Of a stretch of 64,000 nucleotides of DNA, positions 44,726 to 55,583 are shown piece by piece. The DNA is from Smallanthus sonchifolius (lineage: Eukaryota; Streptophyta; Magnoliopsida; Asterales; Asteraceae). The notes below the pieces were generated by a model. The model saw only the letters and a list, made by a program, of their open reading frames with translations. It had not been told where the DNA came from and did not search any database. Where the stretch lies: the NCBI GenBank assembly GCA_023525975.1, contig CM042030.1, positions 21,570,350 to 21,634,349 of the forward strand, written 5' to 3'. Numbering within the stretch: the stretch's first letter is position 1; each line of letters starts with the position of its first letter. The position numbers and the translations under genes were made by a program.

Positions 44726-46323
44726 CCCCTTATGCAAATTAAACTTTTCAAGTTAAATGGGGTATCCGACCACATCGGTCTTGACAACAATTTGATTATG
44801 AAGTAATTTACATTTAATTATGAAGTGAGGGATCAATTATGAAGTTTTGGAATAGTTTATGAAGTAAAGGAACGATTTGATCAATCAGGAAGTCAAGCGG
44901 TTTTCAAATTTTGATTTTCAGACAGTCGTTCGAGTCTTATCAGATAATCTAAAATTCAGGAAAAGTAAAATCTTTTTGGATTCTTGAATATGTAATGCTG
45001 AAAATAATATCAACAAGATATATACACGCATGTCTTAGTAAGAATGATCCTTATGAGAAATCATACAGACTTAGTGACTAATGATCTGAGACATTTTGAA
45101 TTTTGTAGATACAACTATACAATGGTATTTACACATCTTTTTGTGAGAAAGATCCGAACATAGGATCAGTACTAAACTCATAGCAATCAGCAACATTGCA
45201 AATTATCTGAGCTTTAAGTACACTTAGTCAAAATGCGATCATTGATATGTTTGTCCATCTTAAACTTATGCAGACCTTTTCTCAACACTTACAAGATGAT
45301 CTTGAAGGATTAAGTCCATTATCTGTGTGTCCCACACTAGTTAAGAATTGACTTGAATTACTTTTCAAAACATGTTAATGTTTCAAATCAGCACAACTTA
45401 CTTAACCAGACATCATAAGTTCATGAGATCTCAGTTATTCCCTATTACTTCTTTACTACACCAATTTTTTTTTTTTTTTTTTTTTTTTAGTATTCACAGT
45501 GACAGCCATCAGCTCATGGACGGCTTCAGCCAGGTATTTACAAGGCAATATGGCACGTATACAGCTAACGGTGTTTGTGTTCATCTTATCCCATGGATGG
45601 CTTCAACCAGGCTGCAACCCGGTAATATGGCACATATACGGATTCGAATTCATACTTTTATTTTATTCTTAATCGCATGGACGGCTTCAGCCAGGTATTT
45701 ACAAGGCAATATGGCACGTATACGACTTCGGAATCTAATTTTTAATTTTATAACTACTTTCTGATATCTCATTAAACCGATGATAACTGGTGTGCACAGA
45801 ATGAGAAACACCTTCAGTTTCTATTGTTGATTTTCGTCATTCCTTTCACCATTATGTGACTCACAAGACAATATCTAATATGGTATAGATTGATCATCAA
45901 TGGTCGAGATTCAGTAAGATAAGTCTATCAATGCATCACATGTCGACTTGGTGTGACAATTCACTATGACATTAAATGCAATGTGCTTCATACATATGGT
46001 TAGTGTGCCATCACTTCCCAAAGGTTGGATACGATTTCTCATTTTGGAGTTTTTCAGATGTTTTTGGGTTTTAGACTGTACAAAAATGGGAATTCTTTTT
46101 TTTTTTTTTTTAATAACAAACTGTACACAAATAACTGTTCACAATATAGAAATCTTTTTGGAGTCTCAGATAACTAGCGTCTGTGTACTATCATTTTTCT
46201 CAGCGAGAGATCATTTTCTTACTGACATTTTCTCCCCATAAAATCTTAAAATGAAAAATCTTTTTGAGTTTTTGAGATTTTTAATAAACGCAAGAAAGAA
46301 AATATATACAGGAACGTAATTGA
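44726..46323 (-). other. Non-coding stretch where pol would be expected in element E
   Basis: No RT, RNase H or integrase motif on either strand. Holds a 26-base T run (about 45464-45489), a second T run near 46090-46110, and the tandem repeat at 45515-45735. Confidence 0.7.
45515..45735. repeat. Three tandem units of about 80 bp
   Basis: Units at about 45518, 45593 and 45678 beginning CATGGACGGCTTCAGCCAGG (second unit TGGATGGCTTCAACCAGG) and continuing to 'aatatggcacgtatac'. Confidence 0.75.
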
Positions 46324-46401
46324 TTAAAATGAAAGAGTCATGTGCCTGGATGCCCCACTATCAACAATCCAATTATTGCTAATAGGATTGTAAAGGACAA
46401 C
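46324..46401 (-). pseudogene. Protease stub of element E
   Basis: On the minus strand, after a splice-acceptor-like CTTTCTTGTGCAG, 25 codons read …NNWIVDSGASRHMTLSF and then stop. WIVDSGxSRHMT is the start of the copia aspartic protease with its active-site DSG. Everything downstream of it in pol is gone, so this marks the left edge of a pol deletion. Confidence 0.8.
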
Positions 46402-46421
46402 CTGCACAAGAAAGAAAGTAA

Positions 46422-49400
46422 TTAGTTTAGGTTAGGAACCCAAGCCTTTACGGTCTTGGGTTTCCCAGACTCATCTACAACAGTACAATCCATCCACTGT
46501 CCTTGTGGACTTTTGGAACAACCATTTGACTTTGAAGTACAGTCGTCAGAAGCATCATCTGATTTTGCTTTCCACACATGTTGGTTGTGCAACGACTGTT
46601 TGTGGTAAACAGTGGATTGCTTAACGATTTGTACAGGTGTGGAACTCGAAACAGAGACCAACAAGTCATGCATCTTTTTTTTAACTTTCTTTTGATGCAC
46701 TTGTTGTTGGGTAAAAGAGTTAGATTTTGACTTTAAAAACTTTTGTTTATTTTCTGGAAAATGGTTAACTCTTTTACTTGGCTTCTGAAGATAAGGACAG
46801 TTGACAACAACGTGTCCTTTTGTACCGCACTCAAAACAGTATCTCCGCTCAACCAACCTCGGAGATCTGTATTGATTTTCACTTTGGTGAGTTTTTGAAC
46901 CACCAGCCTTAGCTTCTTTTTGTTCAGCTGAAGAGAGTGACTTGTTTGATTGAACAGACTCTCCAGCTTTAACAAAATTAACCTTTTTGATTGAGGCTTT
47001 GGTTACTTGACTCTTCTGATCAGAAGTAGTGGGATAAGATGGACGGCAATTGGTTTGTTTAATTTTAAAAACATCTTTAGAAGCAGATTTTGAAATACCA
47101 ATGCTGTCATTCTGTGGAGCAGACGAGCTTTTGTGTCCCAAACCACGAGTAGGGCACTCATCGTCGTCTTCATCCCACTCTTCTACCATTCCATCAACAC
47201 ACTGGGACTTCAAGGTCGAAGCACCATTATCGTTAACCTTTGGTTGAGGAATTTTGTTTTCGGTTGGATCAACGACAAGTGGCGTTTTGACCTTAAAGTC
47301 ATTGATTGGGTTATCATCCGGTGTGTTTACCATAGTATTCAACACCGGTGGAGGACAATTTTTATACCCCATCCCAGCATTTTTCTTTCCTGGACGACGT
47401 GAAATCATGTAATCAAGAAGGTAAGAAGAATTTGAATAACTTTTCAGCTTTTGATTTAAAGTTTCATAATCACATTCGACAAGCGCCAGCTTTTTCTTTG
47501 TTTCATCAATCGTGTTTAAATAAAAAGTGATGGCATTTTGTTTTTTGATAACACAGATTTCTAATTCATGAACTTGCCTATTTAAAAGATCAATTTTGTT
47601 TTTGAAGGCAAGTTCGTTTCCCTTTAAAACACGGTTTGCTTCAAGACAAGCAGTTAAATCAGTAATTAAGTCTGTGTTGTGACTTTTAAGTGTCCCAACT
47701 TTCTTCTCAAGTTCATCACAAATTAAACACGGTTGAGATTCAGACTCACTTTCAAAACTGTCAGAATTTACCTGAATGCCTGTGGATGTTTTTACCATAA
47801 AAGCACAGCTACAGGTAGATTCAGAAGAGGAATTGTTATCATCCACATCAGCTGTCGATTGACTTGAAGAGACAACAGATGATTTATCTTCAGTCTCAGC
47901 TGTGAAGCCAGAACTGTTTGAAGATGTGTCGTCTTCAGCTGATGAACTTTCTGAAGCAATCTCTCTCTCAGCATCAGAATCTGATTCTTCATTGACTTCT
48001 ACAGCCTTTGCCATGTAAGCTCTATCCCCTGAACTGCCATCAGTTCCAAATTTAAAAGACCAATCAACAGTCTCATCTGTTTGAACAACCATAGCTTTTG
48101 TTCCACTTGAAGTGCCCTTATCTTGTGCAAGAGTAACTGGAACAAGGTTTGTTTCTGTATTTTGAGTTTGTTGCTTCGGTTGGCTTTGACGGTTGTTGAA
48201 AGGGTTGCGGTTTCCAGTCTGTTTAGGCTTTTCACATTGCCTAGCAAAATGCCCTTTCTCACCACAGTTAAAACAAACAACAGCAGACAGATCAAAACCA
48301 TAAGTAGTGTCTTTGTTCCCTTCGAGAGTTTTTCCTGTCCTTTTTACATAATCTCTCGCTCTTCTGACTGCACTTGCAAGAGCCCACATTATATCAATTC
48401 GATCCATTTCATCCTTATCAATCTGAGCATAGTCTTCTGCTGTCAGATGACTGTTTCCAACCTGTCCAGCAACAAGACTGTCATATGAATTGACAACGGT
48501 AGACAACAGTGCCATGTGTTCCTTGGCCACTTCGATAGTAACCTTGTCGAAGTTGTCTGTTTGCAATTTAATGGGGCTTGGTGGAGGAGTACTAGCAGTA
48601 TTTCCCAGCTGTGGAACCGAGCTTGATGAAACTGAAGCATGAGCTGTTGAAGACTGGCTGGCTGAAACATTTGACATGTTTGATACAAACGCAGTCTGCA
48701 AAGGAACATTTTGTTGAGTTGATGTAGAATAGTACAATGAAGGATCCTGAGCTTGTACGCCTCTCTTTAGCTTCCACTTATTCAACACCTCTTGTTCTCT
48801 TAATTTCTGAAGAAATTCATTGATATCAATGGTTTCAAGAGTATTGTTCTGTTTGAGAACCATCAAGAATGAATCCCATTTTGGTGGTAGCGCATCTGCC
48901 ATGCATTGAACCTTTTCTTCTTTCGTTGTTTTGATCTCATGGGCATGCAATTCACTCATCAAGTGATAGAATCTCTCAAATAGATCATCTAAGGACTCAT
49001 TCCCAATATACATGAAATTATCAAATTCCTTCTTAATGGCCTTAGCATTGATAGCTTTCAACGAAGCATTTCCTTCGTGACGTTGTTCTAAGGCAACCCA
49101 CAGAGATTTTGAAGATGTAAACTGCCTGAATTGATGAAATATTTCTCTTGATATGGCCTGAGATAGGATAGCATATGCCTTCTTTTCTAAGTCATAATCT
49201 TTTCTTTGTTGTTCGCTTAAAAGGGAAAGCAAAACAGGAGTTCCATCCTCACTCAACACTTTCTGATATCCATTCTCTATCATCATCCATAAGTTTGTAT
49301 CAACTCCATTAATGTGTATCTCAAACCTGTTTTTCCAGTGATGATATTCGTCCATTGTCATGAGTTTTGGAGCCTTGTTAGCATTTCCAGCTTCATTATC

Positions 49401-49493
49401 GATTAATAACAAGTTTTGGATTTTACTGTTCTGACTGGCAACAAAGGCTAAGTCCGACATGGTAAAAAACGAATTTTTTCGACACTTAAACAA
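46422..49493 (-). CDS. Element E gag (copia type, long)
   Basis: 1023 codons without interruption. MSDLAFVASQNSK at residue 12 (49460) is a more likely start than the first Met. Residues of about 45-240 are the UBN2-type capsid (YHHWKNRFEIHINGVDTNLWMMIENGYQ; ISREIFHQFRQF; DALPPKWDSFLMVLKQ). Zinc knuckle 1, CFNCGEKGHFARQC, is at about 406-419. An acidic Ser-rich stretch follows at 500-580, a coiled coil at 595-690 and zinc knuckle 2, CFECGTKGHVVVNC, at about 885. It ends KAWVPNLN just before the protease stub. Gag binds and packages element RNA into particles. The intact frame fits a young, possibly expressed element. Confidence 0.92.
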   Translation of the reverse strand: MFKCRKNSFFTMSDLAFVASQNSKIQNLLLIDNEAGNANKAPKLMTMDEYHHWKNRFEIHINGVDTNLWMMIENGYQKVLSEDGTPVLLSLLSEQQRKDYDLEKKAYAILSQAISREIFHQFRQFTSSKSLWVALEQRHEGNASLKAINAKAIKKEFDNFMYIGNESLDDLFERFYHLMSELHAHEIKTTKEEKVQCMADALPPKWDSFLMVLKQNNTLETIDINEFLQKLREQEVLNKWKLKRGVQAQDPSLYYSTSTQQNVPLQTAFVSNMSNVSASQSSTAHASVSSSSVPQLGNTASTPPPSPIKLQTDNFDKVTIEVAKEHMALLSTVVNSYDSLVAGQVGNSHLTAEDYAQIDKDEMDRIDIMWALASAVRRARDYVKRTGKTLEGNKDTTYGFDLSAVVCFNCGEKGHFARQCEKPKQTGNRNPFNNRQSQPKQQTQNTETNLVPVTLAQDKGTSSGTKAMVVQTDETVDWSFKFGTDGSSGDRAYMAKAVEVNEESDSDAEREIASESSSAEDDTSSNSSGFTAETEDKSSVVSSSQSTADVDDNNSSSESTCSCAFMVKTSTGIQVNSDSFESESESQPCLICDELEKKVGTLKSHNTDLITDLTACLEANRVLKGNELAFKNKIDLLNRQVHELEICVIKKQNAITFYLNTIDETKKKLALVECDYETLNQKLKSYSNSSYLLDYMISRRPGKKNAGMGYKNCPPPVLNTMVNTPDDNPINDFKVKTPLVVDPTENKIPQPKVNDNGASTLKSQCVDGMVEEWDEDDDECPTRGLGHKSSSAPQNDSIGISKSASKDVFKIKQTNCRPSYPTTSDQKSQVTKASIKKVNFVKAGESVQSNKSLSSAEQKEAKAGGSKTHQSENQYRSPRLVERRYCFECGTKGHVVVNCPYLQKPSKRVNHFPENKQKFLKSKSNSFTQQQVHQKKVKKKMHDLLVSVSSSTPVQIVKQSTVYHKQSLHNQHVWKAKSDDASDDCTSKSNGCSKSPQGQWMDCTVVDESGKPKTVKAWVPNLN

Positions 49494-49507
49494 AATTCAG
49501 AAGAGAT

Positions 49508-49775
49508 TTGTGCGAATGGGTTCTATTCGTGCGAATGGGTTCTATTCGTGCGAATGGGTTCTATTCGTGCGAATGGAATTTTCTATTCGTGCGATTTCTA
49601 TTCGTGCGAATGGAATTTTCTATTCGTGCGATTGGAATTTTCTATTCGTGCGAATGGAATTTTCTATTCGTGCGATTGGAAGCTTGAACAAATGAGCGGG
49701 AGACTTGATCTATTCGTGCGAATGGTAGGAGCCATTCGTGCGAATGAAGTTCATCATAGTAGCCATTCGTACGAC
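49508..49775. repeat. Palindrome array in the gag leader of element E
   Basis: About thirteen copies of CTATTCGTGCGAATGG or CTATTCGTGCGATTGG in 21-25 bp steps between the primer site and the gag ATG. Confidence 0.88.
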
Positions 49776-49991
49776 AGAGGGCAGTTTGACTTTTTTGCAC
49801 CAAAAAGCACCAATGATTGAGCCTTTTATCAGATCTGGAAACTGAAACGATCAGATCACTCAGAAGCAATAAACACAAGATTTGAACGTGGCTAAACAAC
49901 GATCAAGTGATCTTTATAACATTCAAGAAGCTAGAAAAAGCAAGATTAAAAGCAAGATTAGATTTTCTATGTTGAATCTAGAGCACAATCA

Positions 49992-50004
49992 GGCTCTGAT
50001 ACCA
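49992..50004 (-). other. Primer binding site of element E
   Basis: TGGTATCAGAGCC on the minus strand, three bases from the 5' LTR. Confidence 0.88.
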
Positions 50005-50007
50005 CTT

Positions 50008-50712
50008 TGTTGGATCGGGATCTACCTTGATCCAATGATTCAACACATTAACCGAACCAAATCGTGCGGAATCCGATTTGATTGGCAATCCAATCTATGA
50101 CACTGATCGGGTCGAGAGAAATGAGTGGATTAGACTTCGAAACGAAGGTTTCTATCGACCCTTTGGTGTAGAGAAGTTGGATACAAGACCTGGAAACTCT
50201 CAATCAGAGATTCGACAATGCGGGTGCAAAGAGTTTGTGTGTGTTCTGTTGGTTCTGCTCTGGTCAGTCTCTCTATGTGTATATGTGTTGTATATGTGTG
50301 CTCATGAAGTGAAAGTTATATATATAGTGCAGAGGTCATTCGTACGAATGAGCCATCTGAATGGACTCATTCGTGCGAATGAATCAGTAGAATGGTTCAT
50401 TCGTAAGAATGAATCATTAGAATGGTTCATTCGTACGAATGAATCATTCTCATGACTTATTCTAGCGAATGAATCATTCTCATGATCTATTCGCGCGAAT
50501 GGATCATTCTCATGATCCATTCGTGCGAATGGGCCTTTCAATAGCACGATTGATCAACGTTATCGATATTTATCAGATCATTTAATACACAGTCATTATA
50601 TATGAGTAAACATTAAGGATAAACATGTAATTTCATTAATACATCAAATAATTACATTAAACATAGATGAAATACATATTACAAGGGATTAGGGACATAT
50701 TATGCATCTACA
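50008..50712 (-). repeat. Element E 5' LTR
   Basis: 705 bp, near-identical to 39786-40489. Palindrome array at about 50336-50530 and TATA box CTATATATATAAC at 50327-50315 right next to it. Confidence 0.92.
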
Positions 50713-50795
50713 TATATTTCTAAGTGACAAGCCACGAAGGCACTGTCGGGGGTCCCTCCTCTATGGATACCAATGAACGCGCAGCTCAAGACATT

Positions 50796-52700
50796 TGTCA
50801 CACCCCAACCGACGGCGGAAACATCAGGGCGTGAAGCGTGCAGACTGTTCATTACTCATGGTTTGCTAAAGTTTGAATAATTAATAATTGTTTTCATTGC
50901 AATCAAACAAGTTCAACAAACATAGATTCAATCCACCAAACAATAATGAAAATTTCATCAAAATATAACTGGTTCAATTAAAACTAGGTCAAAATCCTAT
51001 ATGTAGCATATCTTGATCACTTCAAACATTGGTACCTGAAACATGGTTAAAACAGGGTCAACTAGAAAGTTGGTGAGAGTACATAGGTTTAATCGTGTGA
51101 TAGCAAAATACGTGTTGTGTGCATACAGTTCAATACAATCATGACAATTAAGGCATTTATGGAGAGAAAAACATCGTGTGACCTATACAATCAAACCTTT
51201 GTAACTTGCACTCAAAATTTGTGTTGTCAGTAACAGTCACCCTACCTGGGTGGGTTTGTCAGACTCAATAGATCTACCACTGTTTACTGTCGGCTGTTAG
51301 TTAATGATTGTACATGAAGAGCATAATTATTAGTCTACAAAATGTACTCAAGCACAAAGCGCAAAACTGTAAACATGCATAGGATGGAACTGTATATGTG
51401 TATAATTGAAAACATGTAAATAGAACGCATGTTCCACCCCAAAACGTTTGTAAAATAGAGTAAAAGAGGGGCTATGTAACTCACGTGTTATGTAGCGTGT
51501 AGGTTGCACAAGCAAATGGAAAACAGCGATGTGTTGTAGATTGCTAGGTTCGACCTAATGAACAATGTATATGTGTTATTGATTTGCGTTATTTAATGAC
51601 GGAAGTGAATTTGTCATTCTTAAACGTGTAGGGTTTGTCTTAAAATAATTATTTAAACTGTTATTTATTTATCAAATTAACAGAATAAAAATAAAAATAA
51701 AAGTAAAGATTCTGTTTGAGGGATGAGCACGACCGTGCTTGTATATGGCACGACCGCGCCCGGCACGTACGCGACCGCGCTTGGTCGGTAACGCGCCCGT
51801 GGTTGGTCAGAAGTCAAAACAAGAGTCTGGTCCTGAGACACGACCGCGTCCGTATCCGGCACGACCGCGCCTAGGGTTTTGACTAGGTCAGGACTTGGTT
51901 TGATCGGTAAACACGACCGGGCCTCTTACGGGGCACGACTGTGCTTGGTCAGGCACGACCGCGCTCATAGGCTGGCGCGACCGTGTCTGGTCAATTCCAG
52001 AAGCAATTCGCCTGATTCTTGTAATAAAACAGATTAGAAACTTAGGGTTTTCATTGATATGATGTTTGCGAATCGAATTACACCATTTAATTAGGTTTAT
52101 ATCATGTTTAACGTGTCGATCGTTTAAAACCATTTTTTATCAAAACTCAGATTCAATTCTGTAAAATCATGTAATGTGGTTACGAATTAAGTTAGGGCTT
52201 TCGATTAGCTTGGAGAGACGATCCTAATGAACTATTACTAACCTGTTTTGAATGGGCAACAAGTGCAGACGGCTACGGGGAGACTTCGCGGCTTTTTCTT
52301 GATCGACAGACGAGATAGAGATGATGGAATGATGGATTTAGGGTTTAGGGAAGTTTATATATGTCTCGGGTAGGTATGGGCTTAACTTAATTGGTTTGAT
52401 TCTTGCCCCAATTACTTGATTCGTTTTAAAAAGTCGGTTTAGAATTTGCGAGTATTTGGACGATTGCATGTGTATTTGGTCGTGTTTTAGTCTCAATTAG
52501 CCGAATATCTTCTTCTGCAAGTTTCGCGACCTTCTAAACGTGTTTACAATCTATTTTTGGACAAGATTTGAGTCGGTTTGACTTTGCGGAGTCAAACTGT
52601 AAACGAGGCGCGACCGTGCTTAATGTTAAGCACGACCGTGGTCATGGCACAAGCGCGACCATGCCTAGGACTAGGCGCGACCGTGCTTGTGTTGGTTTTT
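50796..52700 (-). mobile_element. LTR I: minus-strand Ty3-type LTR, right boundary unresolved
   Basis: On the minus strand it ends GGTTGGGGTGTGACA at 50796 and contains CTCACCAACTTTCTAGTTGACC (about 51060-51085), which matches the 'actcaccaactctcgtagttgac' block of the element A LTR. A TATA box TATATAAAC lies at about 52352-52361 (minus). Two arrays of GCACGACCGTGC-type palindromes lie at 51724-51990 and 52605-52690. I could not find its start or a target duplication, so I cannot say whether it is a solo LTR. Confidence 0.6.
51724..51990. repeat. GC-rich palindrome array (GCACGACCGTGC type)
   Basis: About a dozen variants of GGCACGACCGCGC / GCACGACCGTGC, conspicuously GC-rich against AT-rich surroundings. 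More copies at 52605-52690. Confidence 0.8.
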
Positions 52701-53484
52701 AGAAGTTTCAAGACTAGTCCTTGTAGTTTTGTAATATTGATGTTGTTTTGAGTTTTTGGTTAAGTTTGATCCTCGAGGTTTGTAAGATTGTTTTCGTTAA
52801 TATTGTATTATAATGAACGCGTGTATGCTTGTAAGTGTATATGAACAATAAATGTAAGGTTGAAATCTTTTATTGCACGGCATAAAATACATAGGAAAAA
52901 CATGAAAATCAGAAAGGTTACAGCATTTGCCACTAGTCATGAGAATTGTCCTTTCGTGACCCCCAGTGTATATGTTGTATAGATCGTCCTTACTCGACCC
53001 GCATATGAACACTGTTGGGACTTCGGTGTGTCTTTATCCACCAACCTAAGTTTCTTTTAGATATTTATGAGAATCACGTACGTGGATAAGCATGACTGCG
53101 ACCATAGGCCTACCACTAGTAATTTTTCATTAGTCGGGCCTCAAAGTGATCGTCACCACTTGAGTCTTACATACATTATCTTTGTACCAAAAGGGACTAA
53201 ACTTTCTTATTGGTTGTATTGCCACTTGTGGCATAACCACTCTTTAGACCATGAGGTCAAAACATTCTTTAGAGTGACATTACATGCTAAAACCTTGATC
53301 TTTCATGCCCAAACATTTTAAAATGTTTAATAGTGGGCTTTAAACTTTCTTTTAAAACTTTCACTTAAAAGCGTACTGGCTTCAAACGTTAAAAACATTT
53401 GAAGTCAAGAGTTTCATGAAATTTTCATAAACTTTACTTTAGCTTGTCTACCCACCCAAAATATTAATTCATTTAAAAGTGGGT
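52701..53484. other. Repeat-derived sequence without a supported gene
   Basis: AT-rich, no recognisable coding domain. The right part (from about 53040) is probably the continuation of LTR J on the minus strand. Confidence 0.35.
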
Positions 53485-53701
53485 GTTATAGAACTCACAT
53501 TTAGCTTAATCTCTTTCTTGTTTAACTTCTAGGCTCAAAACTGTAGTGTCTCAACGCTTGGTTATAGCCCTAGTTCATTATCATAGCATTTAGACATATA
53601 TTCCTAGCTTAACGGGATTAACCGAACTTACAAGAACTAGTCGGAACCTTCCTCGTTGCTATCTACGTCTATTTGATGCAATTGATCGGAGAACCAGACT
53701 T
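53485..53701 (-). repeat. Duplicated segment of LTR J, left copy
   Basis: From GGGTGTTATAGAACTCAC to 'gatcggagaaccagacttgg'. Matches 55584-55800 almost base for base. The two copies flank element fragment K. Confidence 0.8.
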
Positions 53702-55583
53702 GGCGGGAAAACTTTTCTTGGCCAAAAATTTTGACGGATCATTTATGTGCTTGTTTCGTGCCATTTTTGAGAAGATAGTAATTTTGGTTTTTCGGGACAA
53801 AAATTTGTATTTGATATGGCTTGGCGAAACAAGGACGAGATTTTTGTTGGATGATACCATTTGGCATATTGTTTAGGTATTCAAGCCTGAAAATGTTGGC
53901 GACGAGTATCTGGGATACTTCTTTAATAGGGGATTAATGCAGAAAAAATTTGAGCAACTAGGTTGTCATCGACTAAAGGTCTCGGTTTATTTGTGAAGAT
54001 GTGTTGCTTTGGGTCTTTGGAAAAAGAATCATATTGTTTAGGTGTTCAGACCTGAAAATGTTGGCTACGAGTATCTGGTATACTTCTTTAATAGGGGATG
54101 AATATTGGAACAATTTGAACCCATTGATTTATTGTTTTGGATCTTTGCAAAGAAATAAGGGAAATAAAATCCTAGTTTTGACTAGTCTAAGTTTTTTTGA
54201 GGAGTCGGTGGAGTGGTGTGAAGCATAGTCTACAGAGAAATGGGGGGAATAAAAATTTCAACTGAGATTTCTTTGTAAACTATATTATTGTGCTCATTGG
54301 TCAAGACTGTGTTCAATATTTGATGTGATTTAGTTATGATTGGATTTCTCATTTGGGATCTGGGCAGAATCTAGATAGACAACCTAGTTATGGGACTTCA
54401 GCGTGGTGAATGTTTATAGATTAGGAGATGTTAACCAGGAATGAAGATCTAATTGAAGAATGTTGGACTTTTGATACAAGATGATCACTGCTGAGCATGA
54501 TTTGGTGTTAGACTTGGTCTAGCGTTGGATGATTAGTTGAAGATGGAACCTTTATCATTTGCCGACAGGATGTTTTTGGTCTTGTTCGGAGAAGCTCGAC
54601 TTGAAGGGGAAATTGGATATGAACTACTTCAGGGATTTAGTTGACTCATGAAGATACATGATAGAGTTGGACACATCTGGTTTGAAGACTAAAGTTTATC
54701 TTACTGGAATTCCTATCTTTATGGGAGCTGATTAGTTTGATGCAGGTTATTGGAAATTCAAACTCTCTATCATATGCCAGCTGATTTGGAGACGTCTAAG
54801 TCAGATTGGAGGAAGCTACTGTTGAGAGGATGAACTACAATGAAGTGTGTTGGGTTAGTTGGTTCTTCTTGAAGTACTTGGTTTGATCTACAACGAAAGT
54901 TACAGTTTAAATGGAGTCGTGTTTGATGATTACTCGGTAATTAAAGTTTGAAGATTTGAAGATCACAAGTGGAATGCTAGAAGATCAAGTCTCGCCAGAA
55001 GACACGTGATATCAATATATTAAAGGGAGTCTGTTATGACATATTTTGTAACTGATGATTGTCAGTGTTAGTGATAGATATAATTTGATGCTATAGTTAA
55101 AAGGGAGTCTGTAGATGCATGTTTTGGTAACTATAGATAAAATTCTATGTATCGGTGTACTTAGCTAGTACACAGGAGGGTGTTCGTGTGTACTAGGCTT
55201 GTACACCAGTTTGGTCATGCATACTTAGCTAGTACGCATGGGTTTTGCTCGCGTACTTAGCCTAGTACGCATGAAATGTTGTTGTCCCTGTAAATAGAGG
55301 GTGTTGTCCTCATTTGTAGGTGGAACAGGCAAGTGAGAGTGAGAGAGGTCTGACCGGGATGAGCTCTCTCGGTCACGGACCGTGAGCGTAAATGAGATAT
55401 GTGTGCTCCTTCGGTATTTAGTCTGTAATCACGGGATGATAACTTTTTTTATGGATTACGTATCATTTATGTTGTTTCTCTTGTGTATGTTTTTGTTTTT
55501 GCTTCTTTCGTCTCCTTTCGTTCCCACACGATCGACGAACAGATCTATCTTCTTCCACTGTGCAACGAGGCTCCTGGGACCTA
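53702..55583 (+). mobile_element. Fragment K: 3' end of a plus-strand LTR element
   Basis: Ends with AAAGGGAGTC (polypurine tract, 55021-55030) followed by an LTR starting TGTTATGACATATTTTG; the pair is repeated about 64 bp later as AAAAGGGAGTC|TGTAGATGCATG. The LTR runs to about 55564. A tandem duplication of about 164 bp occurs in the body (units at about 53873 and 54037: 'cctgaaaatgttggc'). No recognised coding domain and no left LTR. Confidence 0.55.
55150..55272. repeat. Palindrome array in the LTR of K (GCGTACTAGCTAGTACGC type)
   Basis: Four variants, for example GTACTTAGCTAGTAC and GCGTACTTAGCCTAGTACGC, about 35 bp apart. A TATA-like TAAATAGAGG follows at 55291-55300. Confidence 0.75.

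Larger units (their letters stand above)
39786..50712 (-). mobile_element. Element E: copia-type LTR element with gag, no pol and large extra ORFs
   Basis: Target duplications TATAT (39781-39785 and 50713-50717). 3' LTR 39786-40489, 5' LTR 50008-50712; I count about seven substitutions and one indel between them, so the insertion is young. tRNA-Met primer site 49992-50004, polypurine tract AAGGGGGAGT at 40491-40500. Order on the minus strand: leader with palindrome array, gag, about 25 residues of protease, 1.6 kb non-coding, a palindrome array with TATA box, then ORF2, ORF3 and ORF4. With no RT or integrase, E depends on another element. Confidence 0.93.

Noticed and set aside
45372..46241. 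Plus-strand ORFs in the interior of element E
   Set aside because: They run over T-runs and tandem repeats and give hydrophobic low-complexity products. Element E is transcribed from the other strand.
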